Origin: Oceanobacillus sp. CFH 90083
GTDB lineage: Bacteria > Bacillota > Bacilli > Bacillales > Amphibacillaceae
Reading direction: 5' to 3'
Length of the DNA stretch: 64,000 bases
NCBI RefSeq assembly: GCF_009389585.1
Contig: NZ_VIYG01000007.1
Span: 1 to 64,000 of the forward strand
In this document: positions 35,947 through 45,192 of the stretch, one piece after another
How positions within the stretch are numbered: the first letter of the stretch is position 1
Layout of the letters: every line of letters starts with the position of its first letter
Translations under genes and position numbers: made by a program
The notes under the pieces: model-generated
Told to the model about the DNA's origin: nothing
The model's input: only the letters and a program-made list of their open reading frames with translations
Databases searched by the model: none

Positions 35947-36939
35947 ATGAAAAAATTATTAATTACTTTGATAGCTGCATGTATTCTTGTTTTAGCTGCT
36001 TGCGGCGACTCGTCAGATGGAGAAATCGATACCATTATTTTTGCTGATGCCGGCTGGGACAGCATCAATGTACACAATCATATTGCAGCAAAAATCCTTG
36101 AGGAAGGATATGGATATGATACAGATATTACAACTGGCTCCACACCAGCTACCTTTCAAGGATTGCGTGATGGGGATATCCATGTATACATGGAAGTATG
36201 GACAGATAATATCCGAGAATCTTATGAAGATGCAATTGAATCGGGAGATATCGAAACCCTGTCTGTTAACTTTGATGATAATGATCAAGGAATTTACGTT
36301 CCAGCGTATGTAATTGAAGGTGACCCGGATAGAGGAATCGAACCTCTCGCACCAGATTTACAAACGGTGGAAGATTTAAAAAATTATCCAGAAGTATTTG
36401 AAGATCCTGAAGATCTTGGAAAAGGTCGTTTGATTAATGCTCCCAGCGGATGGGCTGTAGAGGAAGCAATCAATCAAAAATTTGATTTTTATGGACTGGG
36501 TGAGGAATTTAACAACTTCAGTCCGGGCTCTGATTCAGCTATTATTACCGATTTAGCCCGTGCCTATGAAGCTGGAGAAGGCTGGGTTGGCTATTATTGG
36601 TCACCTACTGCAATTACAGCGCAATATGATTTAATTTTATTGGAAGAAGCACCTTATGACGAAGCAGTCTGGGAAGAGTCAAGAGGGACAGAATTCCCGC
36701 CAAATGATGTGGTTATTTCCGTACATGCAGATTTTCCTGAACAGGCTCCCGAGGTTGTGGAATTCTTAGAGCAATATGAAACGAGCAGTGTATTAACAGA
36801 AGAAGCATTGGAGTACATGGAAGAAAGTGGGGCGTCTACTGAAGAAGCTGCTTTATGGTGGATGCAGGAGCATAAAGACATTTGGAGCGCCTGGCTTCCA
36901 GAAGATATCGCCCAGGATGTACTTGACTCGCTTGAATAA
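35947..36939 (+). CDS. opuAC: Glycine betaine/proline-type ABC transporter, substrate-binding lipoprotein
   Basis: 330 residues, ATG after AAGGAGACGG. Lipoprotein signal MKKLLITLIAACILVLAAC, then an OpuAC/ProX-family fold (FADAGWDSINVHNHIAAKILEEG, TPATFQGLRDGDIHVYMEVW). Such proteins capture betaine or related quaternary amines outside the membrane and pass them to the permease for osmoprotection. It is a free lipoprotein and is the first gene, whereas in B. subtilis opuA the order is ATPase, permease, binding protein. The ligand is inferred from the family; carnitine, choline or proline betaine remain possible. It is strongly acidic. Confidence 0.8.
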   Translation: MKKLLITLIAACILVLAACGDSSDGEIDTIIFADAGWDSINVHNHIAAKILEEGYGYDTDITTGSTPATFQGLRDGDIHVYMEVWTDNIRESYEDAIESGDIETLSVNFDDNDQGIYVPAYVIEGDPDRGIEPLAPDLQTVEDLKNYPEVFEDPEDLGKGRLINAPSGWAVEEAINQKFDFYGLGEEFNNFSPGSDSAIITDLARAYEAGEGWVGYYWSPTAITAQYDLILLEEAPYDEAVWEESRGTEFPPNDVVISVHADFPEQAPEVVEFLEQYETSSVLTEEALEYMEESGASTEEAALWWMQEHKDIWSAWLPEDIAQDVLDSLE

Positions 36940-37116
36940 TTTCATATAAAAACCATGGAGTAGCTTGCCATCAGGCTAGCTGCTTCTTGTTTTTCAACAT
37001 GAGCAGCTGTCATTTCCTGATTAATCAGCTCTGAGGTTACCGTCAGACATGCTGCCAGCACGTAAACAAAATATATTACAGAAGGAGAGGTACATACTGC
37101 TTTTTTTGCAGCTATA

Positions 37117-37980
37117 ATGCTTATGATTAGTTTTCCAGATATTAGTTTCGAAGCAGGAAAGTATATTGATGATTTTGTCAGCTTTCTTGCCGATAACCTG
37201 TCAGCTCTATTTGATTTCATATTTTTTATAACATCCAGATCTATCAACGGATTGACGGATTTTCTGATGATTATTCCATGGTGGCTGTTTATTATTATCA
37301 TCTTCTTACTTGGCTGGTATTTTAAATCGCTTTTCTCCGGTGTATTATATGGCATATTTATATTCCTCATCGGAACCTTTGGACTTTGGGAAGAAATGAT
37401 GATTACGATTTCCATTATTTTAACAGCAGTTATTATTTGCTTAATCATCGGGATTCCGCTTGGTGTGGCGATGGCCTTTAATAAATGGGTTTCGATGATA
37501 TTGCGCCCTATTCTTGACGCTATGCAGACAATGCCCAGTTTTGTTTATTTAATTCCAGCTATTTTCTTCTTTGGCTTAGGGAATGTTTCTGCTATTTTTG
37601 CAACATTGATCTATTCATTGCCGCCGGTTATCCGTTTAACAGACTTAGCTATCCGGGGTGTTGATAAAGAGGTTGTTGAGTCAGCACATTCTTTCGGCTC
37701 TTCCAGATGGCAAACTCTGTCAAAAGTTCAGCTACCGCAAGCATTGCCGACTATTATGGCCGGGGTTAACCAGACTACCATGATGGCATTGGCTATGGTT
37801 GTTATCGCATCGATGGTTGGAGCTTCCGGTCTCGGAGAGCAAGTGCTGGTATCGATTAACCGGATTGATATTGCTCTTGGTTTTGAAGCTGGTATCAGTA
37901 TCGTATTCTTAGCGATTATTATTGACCGTATCACCAATGGAATCGCTGAAAAAGTACAACGTCGTGGAGGTAATCAATAA
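37117..37980 (+). CDS. opuAB: Glycine betaine/proline-type ABC transporter permease
   Basis: 287 residues with ISFPDISFEAGKYIDDFV at the N-terminus, as in OpuAB, six or seven membrane segments, and the cytoplasmic coupling loop EVVESAHSFGSSRWQTLSKVQLPQALPTIMAGVNQ near 188-222. The start is doubtful: ATG 37117 and ATG 37123 have no ribosome binding site at a normal distance, while a fine AGGAGAGG lies 26 bases upstream with no ATG, GTG or TTG after it in this frame. The stop overlaps the start of the ATPase gene by one base (TAATG). Confidence 0.85.
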   Translation: MLMISFPDISFEAGKYIDDFVSFLADNLSALFDFIFFITSRSINGLTDFLMIIPWWLFIIIIFLLGWYFKSLFSGVLYGIFIFLIGTFGLWEEMMITISIILTAVIICLIIGIPLGVAMAFNKWVSMILRPILDAMQTMPSFVYLIPAIFFFGLGNVSAIFATLIYSLPPVIRLTDLAIRGVDKEVVESAHSFGSSRWQTLSKVQLPQALPTIMAGVNQTTMMALAMVVIASMVGASGLGEQVLVSINRIDIALGFEAGISIVFLAIIIDRITNGIAEKVQRRGGNQ

Positions 37981-39188
37981 TGACCGTACAAATTCAAGTG
38001 CAAAATGTATCAAAAATATTTGGTTCCAAACCAAAATCCGCTATTCCTCTGGTTAAAAAGGGATTGTCTAAGGAAGAAATTTTAAAGAAAACCAATCATA
38101 CAGTCGGTGTTTATAATGCTACCTTTGATATTCACAAGGGCGAGGTTTTCGTTATTATGGGACTTTCAGGGAGCGGGAAATCCACATTAATTCGCTGCTT
38201 TAATTTATTAAATAAACCGACGGACGGCTCTATTTTCCTGGATGGGCAGGATATTACCAAGTGCAGTCGGGACGAATTAAAAAAAGTACGGCAAGAAAAA
38301 ATTGCGATGGTTTTCCAGCATTTTGGTTTATTCAGCCACCGGACTATTTTGGCAAATGTGGAGTACGGTCTGGAAATTCGAAATGTACCAAAAGAAAAAC
38401 GCCGGGAAATTGCGATGCAGAATATTGAAACGGTTGGCCTAAAAGGCTATGAGGATAAATATCCAGATGAATTATCCGGTGGAATGCAGCAGCGTGTCGG
38501 CTTAGCCCGCGCACTCACCAATGATCCAGATATTTTATTAATGGACGAGCCTTTCAGTGCACTTGACCCTTTAATTCGCCGGGAAATGCAGCTTGAGCTG
38601 TTAGACATTCAGGAACGGCTGCAAAAAACGATTATCTTTATTACACATGATGTGAATGAAGCTTTTCGTATTGGCGACCGTGTAGCTGTAATGAAAGATG
38701 GGCATGTAGAACAGGTCGGAACCCCGGAAGAGATTATTGCAAGTCCCGCCAATGATTATATTTCTGAGTTTATTAAAGATATTGACCGTTCAAAAGTATT
38801 TCAGGCGAGTCATATCATGACAAAGCCAAATGCGCTTGTTTCTATCAAGGATGGTTTAAATGTGGCTGTAAAGGAGATGCGTGAGAACGGGATTTCCAGT
38901 GTGTTTGTTGTTGACAGGTCGAGACGTCTTCAAGGAATTGTGACCATTGATGATGCGATTCAGGGAATTAAAGAGAATAAACCGTTAAGCGACCTGATAC
39001 GGGAAGATATTACCGTTGTAACTGAAGAAGAATATATCAATGATTTAATTCCAAAGGCACTGGAATCCAGTTTTCCTTTAGCTGTTGTGAATGAAGAGCA
39101 AAAGCTGGTCGGTTATATTTTACGTGTTCATGTATTATCTGGACTTACCGCAGATGATGTTAGTGAAAGTAAGGAATATGTCTATTAA
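37980..39188 (+). CDS. opuAA: Glycine betaine/proline-type ABC transporter ATPase with CBS domains
   Basis: 402 residues, start in the TAATG overlap with the permease and GGAGG 10 bases before. It has the family's N-terminal extension (KIFGSKPKSAIPLVKKG), Walker A GLSGSGKST near 62-70, Q-loop MVFQHFGLF, signature LSGGMQQRVGLARAL near 166, and Walker B ILLMDEPFSALDP near 186. Residues 280-395 form two CBS motifs, which in OpuA sense ionic strength and adenine nucleotides to gate transport. The protein sits on the inner face of the membrane as a homodimer. Confidence 0.9.
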   Translation: MTVQIQVQNVSKIFGSKPKSAIPLVKKGLSKEEILKKTNHTVGVYNATFDIHKGEVFVIMGLSGSGKSTLIRCFNLLNKPTDGSIFLDGQDITKCSRDELKKVRQEKIAMVFQHFGLFSHRTILANVEYGLEIRNVPKEKRREIAMQNIETVGLKGYEDKYPDELSGGMQQRVGLARALTNDPDILLMDEPFSALDPLIRREMQLELLDIQERLQKTIIFITHDVNEAFRIGDRVAVMKDGHVEQVGTPEEIIASPANDYISEFIKDIDRSKVFQASHIMTKPNALVSIKDGLNVAVKEMRENGISSVFVVDRSRRLQGIVTIDDAIQGIKENKPLSDLIREDITVVTEEEYINDLIPKALESSFPLAVVNEEQKLVGYILRVHVLSGLTADDVSESKEYVY

Positions 39189-39230
39189 GCACTATCATGG
39201 CATAGCATTTTCTTTTAAGCGAAAAAACAA

Positions 39231-39275
39231 GAAGAAGGTAATGGATGAGTGGAAGTCATTGCCTTCTTCTTTCTT
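39231..39275. terminator. Bidirectional terminator between the OpuA-like operon and a lipoprotein gene
   Basis: GAAGAAGGTAATG (39231-39243) pairs with CATTGCCTTCTTC (39257-39269) with one G-T pair, followed by TTTCTT; the minus-strand side has a TTGTTTTTTCGC tail. Confidence 0.8.
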
Positions 39276-39288
39276 ACTTTAGGGATGA

Positions 39289-39501
39289 CTAGCCGTTGTT
39301 ACGTGGGACTTCTTCTCTCTCATCGAAGTTATTTTCATCCATCGGATCATTGTTTCTTTCATTAAATTCATCTTCTCTTTCCTCATGATCAATGGTCGGG
39401 TTATCATCTACCGGCCCATCATCATTTGTTGTACCACATCCGGTCATCAATGTAAGAGCTAAGGCAGAAGCACCAACTTTTAATAATACCTTTTTCATCA
39501 A
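39289..39501 (-). CDS. Small acidic lipoprotein, function unknown
   Basis: 70 residues (69 if the second Met is used), after GGAGG. It has a lipoprotein signal ending LTLMTGCGT, and a mature part of about 48 residues rich in Asp, Glu and Asn with no hydrophobic core, for example EEREDEFNERNNDPMDENN. Small lipoproteins like this are frequent in Bacillaceae; none of the features points to a function. It stands alone between the OpuA-like operon and fabZ. Confidence 0.7.
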   Translation of the reverse strand: MMKKVLLKVGASALALTLMTGCGTTNDDGPVDDNPTIDHEEREDEFNERNNDPMDENNFDEREEVPRNNG

Positions 39502-39606
39502 AAATTCCTCCCTTCTAAATTAACCTATTGCTCGAAATTAGGTTAACCCAGAAAAGAGGAATCATACATTTTTTATTCATATTCATTCAGGAAATTTATC
39601 GCATTT

Positions 39607-40026
39607 TTATTTTATCGCAAATGTGATTTCTGCCTCGCATGCAACTTCGCCATTTACTGTTGCTACACCTTTCCCTTTGCCGATGGGTCCCTTCATACGA
39701 ATAATCTCAACTACCAGCTCCAGCTGATCTCCCGGCTTTACTTGACGTTTGAAGCGACATTTATCTACTCCTGCTAAAAAGCCAATTTTGCCTTTATTTT
39801 CTTCAATACCTAAAACAGCAATAGCACCTGTTTGTGCAAGGGCTTCTACAATAAGAACACCCGGCATAACCGGATAATCAGGAAAATGACCGGGAAAAAA
39901 GGGCTCGTTTGCTGTTACATTTTTAATGGCAGTAACTTTCTTTCCCTCTTCTATTTCCTTCACTTGATCTACTAATAAAAACGGATAACGATGTGGAAGC
40001 ACTTCTTTAATTTGTTGAATATCCAT
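39607..40026 (-). CDS. fabZ: (3R)-hydroxyacyl-ACP dehydratase
   Basis: 139 residues. It dehydrates 3-hydroxyacyl-ACP to trans-2-enoyl-ACP in fatty acid elongation. The hot-dog fold shows the catalytic pair His in [15 protein letters not shown] (about 45-59) and Glu in [11 protein letters not shown] (about 61-71). An AAAGGAG site precedes the ATG. In B. subtilis fabZ (ywpB) also lies near mbl-flhO-flhP, so the position is conserved. Confidence 0.95.
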   Translation of the reverse strand: MDIQQIKEVLPHRYPFLLVDQVKEIEEGKKVTAIKNVTANEPFFPGHFPDYPVMPGVLIVEALAQTGAIAVLGIEENKGKIGFLAGVDKCRFKRQVKPGDQLELVVEIIRMKGPIGKGKGVATVNGEVACEAEITFAIK

Positions 40027-40137
40027 GATTTTTTCGACTCCTTTTTGAACATCCTCTTTTATGTATATTTTTATAATATCTTAAAAGTACGTACTTAAAA
40101 AGCAGCAAAAACATATTCGTCCATCATCGAATATGTT

Positions 40138-40467
40138 TTAATCAACTTTATTTACAATATCGACAATATGCTGCCACGTTTCTAAACGCAGAACATCTAA
40201 CGGAGAACCATCGCCAAGCACGGCAAACCCAATCATTAACCCAATAATAAAGGCGGCTGCAGCAAATATCGAGACAACAATAATACGTAGCCAGATTGGA
40301 AAAATACGTAGTCGTGGTCTGCTCAATTTTCGCTTGCGTTTATGCCTCTGTTTGGCTAGCTTTTCCGTCTTTCTGGAAATTTCTTGTTGTACTGCTTGTC
40401 CCTCATCAGTTGCTGATTCATGCTCAGCTTTGTGTGAGGAATTTTGCAAAGATGGATTTTTCGTCAT
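40138..40467 (-). CDS. EpuA-like membrane protein (annotated elsewhere as RNA polymerase subunit beta-like)
   Basis: 109 residues. A polar, charged N-terminal ~60 residues ends in the basic run KRHKRKRKLSRPRLRIFPIWLR, followed by one membrane helix (about 65-88) and a short extracellular end with LRLETWQHIVDIVNKVD. This matches the EpuA family often labelled DNA-directed RNA polymerase subunit beta in Bacillus genomes, a misleading label; it is a single-pass membrane protein. Its usual place between flhP and fabZ is kept here. The role is not established. Confidence 0.75.
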   Translation of the reverse strand: MTKNPSLQNSSHKAEHESATDEGQAVQQEISRKTEKLAKQRHKRKRKLSRPRLRIFPIWLRIIVVSIFAAAAFIIGLMIGFAVLGDGSPLDVLRLETWQHIVDIVNKVD

Positions 40468-40590
40468 TTCTGTAACTCCTTACAAGTGGCTGTCCAAAAA
40501 AGCTTGATAAAATAAAGCATACTTCTTGAACTCTAACGATATATAGCCTCTATCTGCTTCTGCTGATAAAGCATTAGCAATAGATAAAAT

Positions 40591-41409
40591 TTAAGAACGG
40601 ATGGTATTTACTAATCCAAGCATCTGATCACCCATGGTAATGGATCGTGAATTAAATTGGTAGAGTCGTTGTGCTGCAAGCATATCAGTCATTGCCTGTG
40701 ACAAGTCTACATTTGATTGCTCCAATGCCTGCGGGTTAATCACAGCATCTTCCCCGGCATATGCCTGAATAATTTCATCCATATCCGCTTCTGCTGCGAC
40801 TGCGAAGAAATTATCTCCTTCCGCTTCCAAAGCACTTGGCCGTACAGCTTCAACAATGGCCAACTCAGCTTCTGCCGCCTGTTCATCGCCTCTTGTTACA
40901 ATTAATTGACCTCGATCATTCCATTCAATGGCATCAAATCCATCTTGAATTTCAATCGGTCCCTCTTGTCCGATAATAGGGTGACCATCGGAAGTTGTCA
41001 AGGCAAGCATGTCTCCCGCAACTGGGGAAAGGAAAAAAGAGCCGTCCCTTGTATAGACCGTTTCTTCCTGTCCATTTTCGATCCGGTTCACTTGAAAAAA
41101 TATATTCTCTTCCGTTAACGCAGCATCTAATGCACGACCTGTCTCCATCATACTTCCTTGCAGCGGGTTTAAATGAATGGCACCTAAGCCCGCCCCTGCT
41201 CCGACACGAATGCCGTCCGGGGTCAATCTGCCTTCTGCATTTTCTGGAGCATTTAAATTATTTATTTGTTGGCTTAGTAAGGAAGAAAACTCCACCTGTC
41301 TGCTTTTATACCCAGCGGTATTGGTATTGGAAATATTATTCCCGATGACATCAAGCTTGCTCTGGATTTGATTCATTGTTACTGCTGCCTGATTCATAAT
41401 ACGTGACAT
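40591..41409 (-). CDS. flhP: Flagellar hook-basal body protein FlhP
   Basis: 272 residues, ATG seven bases after AAGGAGG. It has the flagellar rod/hook signature at the N-terminus (MNQIQSKLDVIGNNISNTNTAGYKSRQ) and the matching C-terminal segment (NPQALEQSNVDLSQAMTDMLAAQRLYQFNSRSI). FlhO and FlhP of B. subtilis are distal rod proteins homologous to FlgF/FlgG, exported by the flagellar type III apparatus. It follows flhO by 13 bases and ends the short run. It shows that the cell is flagellated although no other flagellar gene is in the window. Confidence 0.9.
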   Translation of the reverse strand: MSRIMNQAAVTMNQIQSKLDVIGNNISNTNTAGYKSRQVEFSSLLSQQINNLNAPENAEGRLTPDGIRVGAGAGLGAIHLNPLQGSMMETGRALDAALTEENIFFQVNRIENGQEETVYTRDGSFFLSPVAGDMLALTTSDGHPIIGQEGPIEIQDGFDAIEWNDRGQLIVTRGDEQAAEAELAIVEAVRPSALEAEGDNFFAVAAEADMDEIIQAYAGEDAVINPQALEQSNVDLSQAMTDMLAAQRLYQFNSRSITMGDQMLGLVNTIRS

Positions 41410-41422
41410 GTCAGATTCCTCC

Positions 41423-42232
41423 TTAACCTAATCGCCCGACTTCTGTAACAGCTTTTCCAAGGCTCTCATCATACACCCGTAAAACACGCTGATTACTCTC
41501 AAATAACCGGTAAGCGTTCATCATATCCGACATTGCTTGAGCAGTATTTACATTCGACTGCTCTAATGCGCCCTGCTGCAAAGCATATTCAACATCTGCC
41601 GGTACAGCCTCTGCATCCCCTTGAAAAAGATCATTTCCTTCTTTTACCAACGCATTCACATCAGCTACATACTGTATACCTAGCGTAACCTCTCCGCCTG
41701 CTGTCGGGATGACTCCTTCCGGTGTGATATGCTCAATGGTTCCGTCTGTTTGAATATTATTACTATCTTCATCTAAAACATAATACCCTTGATTCGTCAC
41801 AAGATAACCATCTGCATCAATCGTAAAATTTCCGTTCCGGGTATAGCGAACATCTCCATCCTCATTTTGAACCATGAAAAAAACTGCACCATTTTCATCA
41901 GGGACCTCTCTTTGATGAATCGCAACATCTGTCGGCAATCCAGATTCAACGATATCTCCCTGGGCAAAGTCGGGAATGGTTTCCTGAACATATACGCCTG
42001 TATTCATCCCGCCTAATTGACGGGATAAAGGAATATTGAATCCTCCTTGCGTTGTCGGAATCGTATTTACATGACCGCTTTGTTGAATCAATAATTCCGG
42101 AAAAGCACGAATTGCTGTTTGATCGGCCTTATATCCTGGAGTATTTGCATTGGCAATATTATTGGACAATGCTTCCTGCTGGCGCTGCTGTGTTATCATA
42201 CCACTTGCTGCTGTATATAACCCTCTTAACAC
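41423..42232 (-). CDS. flhO: Flagellar hook-basal body protein FlhO
   Basis: 269 residues from a GTG after GGAGGAAG. N-terminal LRGLYTAASGMITQQRQQEALSNNIANANTPGYKADQ and C-terminal ALQQGALEQSNVNTAQAMSDMMNAYRLFESNQRVL are the two halves of the rod-protein coiled coil. The middle part is the variable surface domain. Order mbl-flhO-flhP is as in B. subtilis, where these distal rod genes lie outside the main fla/che operon. Confidence 0.9.
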   Translation of the reverse strand: MLRGLYTAASGMITQQRQQEALSNNIANANTPGYKADQTAIRAFPELLIQQSGHVNTIPTTQGGFNIPLSRQLGGMNTGVYVQETIPDFAQGDIVESGLPTDVAIHQREVPDENGAVFFMVQNEDGDVRYTRNGNFTIDADGYLVTNQGYYVLDEDSNNIQTDGTIEHITPEGVIPTAGGEVTLGIQYVADVNALVKEGNDLFQGDAEAVPADVEYALQQGALEQSNVNTAQAMSDMMNAYRLFESNQRVLRVYDESLGKAVTEVGRLG

Positions 42233-42272
42233 AAAGCTTCCTCCTCCGTCATAGAACTACCCAAAGATTAGA

Positions 42273-42308
42273 GCTGGCAGTATCAAGAAAGGTAGTCATT
42301 CTGCCAGC
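42273..42308 (-). terminator. Hairpin between mbl and flhO
   Basis: GCTGGCAG (42273-42280) pairs with CTGCCAGC (42301-42308), 12 bases after the mbl stop. The T tract on the minus strand is poor, so it may be a partial terminator or stabiliser. Confidence 0.4.
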
Positions 42309-42319
42309 ATCCTAATGAT

Positions 42320-43321
42320 TTAGTTTATACTCCGTTTTTCAAGCTTATCAATATTTTCAAGCATGATTCCTGTTCCTTTAGCTACACAATCCATTGGATC
42401 TTCCGCAATAAAGATAGGAACCTTTAACTCTTCTGCTAATAATTGATCAATTCCGTGTAACAGTGCACCACCGCCAGTTAGAATAACACCTCTGTCGATA
42501 ATATCTGCTGACAGCTCTGGGGGGGTGTGCTCAAGAACCTGTTTGGCAGCTTGAACAATAAGTGCCACAGATTCCATTAATGCCTGCTGAATTTCCTCTG
42601 ATTCAACCGTTATTGTTCTTGGCAACCCGGATACCATATCACGGCCTCTGATATCCATGGACTCTTTACGTGAGCCAGGGAATACCGTAGCTACATTTAT
42701 TTTAATATTTTCTGCAGTACGTTCCCCGATAAGCAGTTTATATTGTTTTTTAATATATTGAAGAATATCCCAATCAAATTTATCTCCAGCCATTTTTATG
42801 GACTGAGAGGTTACTATACCGCCCATTGACAATACAGCTACATCTGTCGTACCGCCACCGATATCAACAACCATATTTCCACTCGGCTGATAAATATCCA
42901 TTCCGGCACCAACGGCAGCTACTTTCGGCTCTTCTTCTAAGTATACGCGCTTCCCGCCAGATTTTTCTGCTGCTTCTTTAATTGCTTTTTGCTCCACTTT
43001 TGTAATGTTTGTCGGGCAACAAATCAGCATTCTTGGCTTCGATAAAACACCTTTAACGTTAATTTTATTTATAAAATATCTTAACATTGCTTCAGTCACA
43101 TCAAAATCAGCGATAACGCCGTCCTTTAACGGGCGTAATGCCTCTATATTACCCGGTGTACGTCCAACCATACGGCGGGCTTCCTCTCCAACCTCCAGCA
43201 CACGGTTCGTATTCCGATCCATGGCAACGACAGATGGTTCATTTAAAACTATTCCTTTACCTTTTACATGTATCAATACATTTGCGGTACCAAGATCAAT
43301 CCCAATATCTCTGGAAAACAT
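42320..43321 (-). CDS. mbl: MreB-like cytoskeletal protein Mbl
   Basis: 333 residues, ATG after AGGGGG. Actin-fold ATPase with phosphate-1 motif IGIDLGTANVLIHVKGKGIV (7-26), phosphate-2 NMVVDIGGGTTDVAVLS near 158, and adenosine motif GVILTGGGALLHGIDQLL near 284. It forms membrane-bound filaments that move with the wall synthesis machinery and guide cylindrical growth and teichoic acid deposition. It lies next to spoIIID in B. subtilis; here a metabolic block separates the two. Assignment to Mbl rather than MreB or MreBH rests on this neighbourhood and on EKSGGKRVYLEEEPKVAAVG. Confidence 0.9.
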   Translation of the reverse strand: MFSRDIGIDLGTANVLIHVKGKGIVLNEPSVVAMDRNTNRVLEVGEEARRMVGRTPGNIEALRPLKDGVIADFDVTEAMLRYFINKINVKGVLSKPRMLICCPTNITKVEQKAIKEAAEKSGGKRVYLEEEPKVAAVGAGMDIYQPSGNMVVDIGGGTTDVAVLSMGGIVTSQSIKMAGDKFDWDILQYIKKQYKLLIGERTAENIKINVATVFPGSRKESMDIRGRDMVSGLPRTITVESEEIQQALMESVALIVQAAKQVLEHTPPELSADIIDRGVILTGGGALLHGIDQLLAEELKVPIFIAEDPMDCVAKGTGIMLENIDKLEKRSIN

Positions 43322-43565
43322 GAATCTAAATCCCCCTAGCGTTACTATCTTGCACCGTCCTAAGACAAAATGCTACTAGTATACTATTTTACCACAAAAT
43401 ACGGTAATTAACTGTATGAAAATAAGATTTTTTTATTTTTTAATTAAAAATGATGATAAAATGCAGATGAGATTAGCTGAAATAAAGTGTAAGCTGATTT
43501 CTTTTTGGATTGTTCATGTATATGACTGGATGCCAATGATTTTTACCACTTAATATCAATCAAAG
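43322..43565. other. Leader region of mbl
   Basis: No gene. A minus-strand TATACT lies near 43379-43384 and could be a -10, but I see no convincing -35. Confidence 0.35.
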
Positions 43566-43597
43566 AAAAAATCGGGGTAAACCCGCCCCGATTTCTT
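43566..43597 (-). terminator. Terminator of the hydantoinase operon
   Basis: AAATCGGGG (43569-43577) pairs with CCCCGATTT (43586-43594). On the minus strand it ends in TTTTTTCTTTG, 27 bases past the stop of the HyuA-like gene. Confidence 0.85.
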
Positions 43598-43623
43598 CTC
43601 TGTTTTCCTATTATGTGTATTTC

Positions 43624-45192
43624 CTACTTTACGTTTCTCTTTAGTTCTCCAGCAGCTTTTACTCTTACTCGTGTTGCATTTCCCGGTAAATAAGCCAGAG
43701 GGACATCTTCTACATCGACGATCACAAGACTTTCTGGATCTGCACCTGCATGAACAGCTTCTGATTTCGCCTCTGACTTGGCAGATTCCAGTGCGTTTTC
43801 TCTACCTACTTCATCCAGTAAATAAATTCGTTCCACCTGTCCACTGACTTGTGAAATCGCAGAACCAATTGCATTGGCAACACCAGAATGTTCTGGAAGG
43901 ATAACCTCTGAAGCTCCTTTTAATTCCTTTGGTAACAAAATGCTTCCCCCGCCGACAAGGATAACTGGAATCGGCTCTGCTGTTGTTTTCATTTTATCAA
44001 CAGCTTCTTCTACAAGCTCGACCATTTTTTCATAGATCTTATTCAGCAGTACTTTATCCAGGTGAGCAACCTTTGACGCATCACCAAGCTCGACCTTACC
44101 CAGAGCTACAGCCACATCGGTTGTTGTCAGTGTATCCCCGCCAAAAATCAAGGCTTTTTCAGGTAAACGATAACCAACGCTGTCTGGACCAATGGTGAAT
44201 TCTCCAGTTTCTTTTACCCGGATTATTGTTCCTCCACCGAGCCCGATTGAAACTAAATCAGGCATCCGAAAATTCGTCCTTGCTCCTCCTATTTCTACTT
44301 CTAAAGAAGATTCACGCGGAAAGGAATTAATCAATACACCTACATCTGATGTTGTACCGCCAACATCCACGACAATTGCATCGGATAAGTCTCCTAAATA
44401 AGAAGCACCTCGTAATGAATTTGTCGGACCACAAGCAACTGTAAATATCGGATAACGAACTGCGTAATCCACTGACATTAATGTACCGTCATTTTGTCCA
44501 AAAAATACTTTTGCATCAATTTTTTCGTTTTTTAATGCATTAATAAATCCATCTGCCGCTGTCTTTGCTACACGAATTACCGAGGCATTGAGAATCGTTG
44601 CATTTTCTCTCTCCAATAAACCTACCGAACCTATTTCAGCAGATAAAGAAATCGCAATATCTTTTCCTAATACCTCTTGGAATATTTCTTTTGCTCTCTC
44701 CTCGTGATCTGAAGATACAGGTGAGAAGACAGAAGTAATCGCAATGGAGTCTACTTCTCCTTTTATTTCTTCAGCAATTTTATACAAGTGTTTTTCATCT
44801 AAATCTACTATTTCTCTGCCATCAAATTCATGCCCTCCACGGACAAGATACACATGTTTTCCAAGTGCTTCACGAAGATCATCCGGTACACCAACAAGCG
44901 GTTTTACTGCCAAAGTCGCAGGAGCACCAATTCGAACAGCTGCAACTTTATTTAATCCTTTTCTTTCCACGATAGCATTGGTACAGTGAGTCGTACCAAG
45001 CATGGCATAACGGATATCCTCGCGGGAAATGTTCGCTTTTGTAATTATTTCATGCATAGCAGTATAAATTCCTGTTGCCACGTCCTCTGTTGTTGATGAT
45101 TTTGTTTCAGAAATTACTTTATTATCCCGATCCAGCAAAACTGCATCTGTATGTGTGCCGCCAACATCGATTCCAATACGATACGTACGCAT
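43624..45192 (-). CDS. Hydantoinase/oxoprolinase-family protein (HyuA type)
   Basis: 522 residues. N-terminal actin-like ATPase half IGIDVGGTHTDAVLLD (6-21) and AMLGTTHCTNAIVERKGL near 63 (Hydant_A_N), then the main domain with VACGPTNSLRGASYLG near 253, DAIVVDVGGTTSDVGVL near 272 and VSIGLGGGTIIRVK near 314. The family opens five-membered cyclic amides such as hydantoins or 5-oxoproline at the cost of ATP. It is shorter than full HyuA (~700) and is of the kind paired with DUF917. The start overlaps the DUF917 stop (TAATG), so the two are made together and probably form a complex. The substrate is inferred to be a purine/pyrimidine-derived hydantoin because of the adjacent NCS1 permease. Confidence 0.8.
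   Translation of the reverse strand: MRTYRIGIDVGGTHTDAVLLDRDNKVISETKSSTTEDVATGIYTAMHEIITKANISREDIRYAMLGTTHCTNAIVERKGLNKVAAVRIGAPATLAVKPLVGVPDDLREALGKHVYLVRGGHEFDGREIVDLDEKHLYKIAEEIKGEVDSIAITSVFSPVSSDHEERAKEIFQEVLGKDIAISLSAEIGSVGLLERENATILNASVIRVAKTAADGFINALKNEKIDAKVFFGQNDGTLMSVDYAVRYPIFTVACGPTNSLRGASYLGDLSDAIVVDVGGTTSDVGVLINSFPRESSLEVEIGGARTNFRMPDLVSIGLGGGTIIRVKETGEFTIGPDSVGYRLPEKALIFGGDTLTTTDVAVALGKVELGDASKVAHLDKVLLNKIYEKMVELVEEAVDKMKTTAEPIPVILVGGGSILLPKELKGASEVILPEHSGVANAIGSAISQVSGQVERIYLLDEVGRENALESAKSEAKSEAVHAGADPESLVIVDVEDVPLAYLPGNATRVRVKAAGELKRNVK

Noticed and set aside
36942-37448. Minus-strand frame whose end reads plausibly (FVYVLAACLTVTSELINQEM, then an acidic amphipathic stretch)
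   Set aside because: It lacks a ribosome binding site and most of it overlaps the permease gene on the other strand; the protein-like look of the last 60 residues is not enough.
40486-40530. A further TGTTCAAAAA-type repeat near the EpuA-like gene (TGTCCAAAAAAGC)
   Set aside because: Only one arm is visible and no matching inverted end was found before flhP, so chance is likely.
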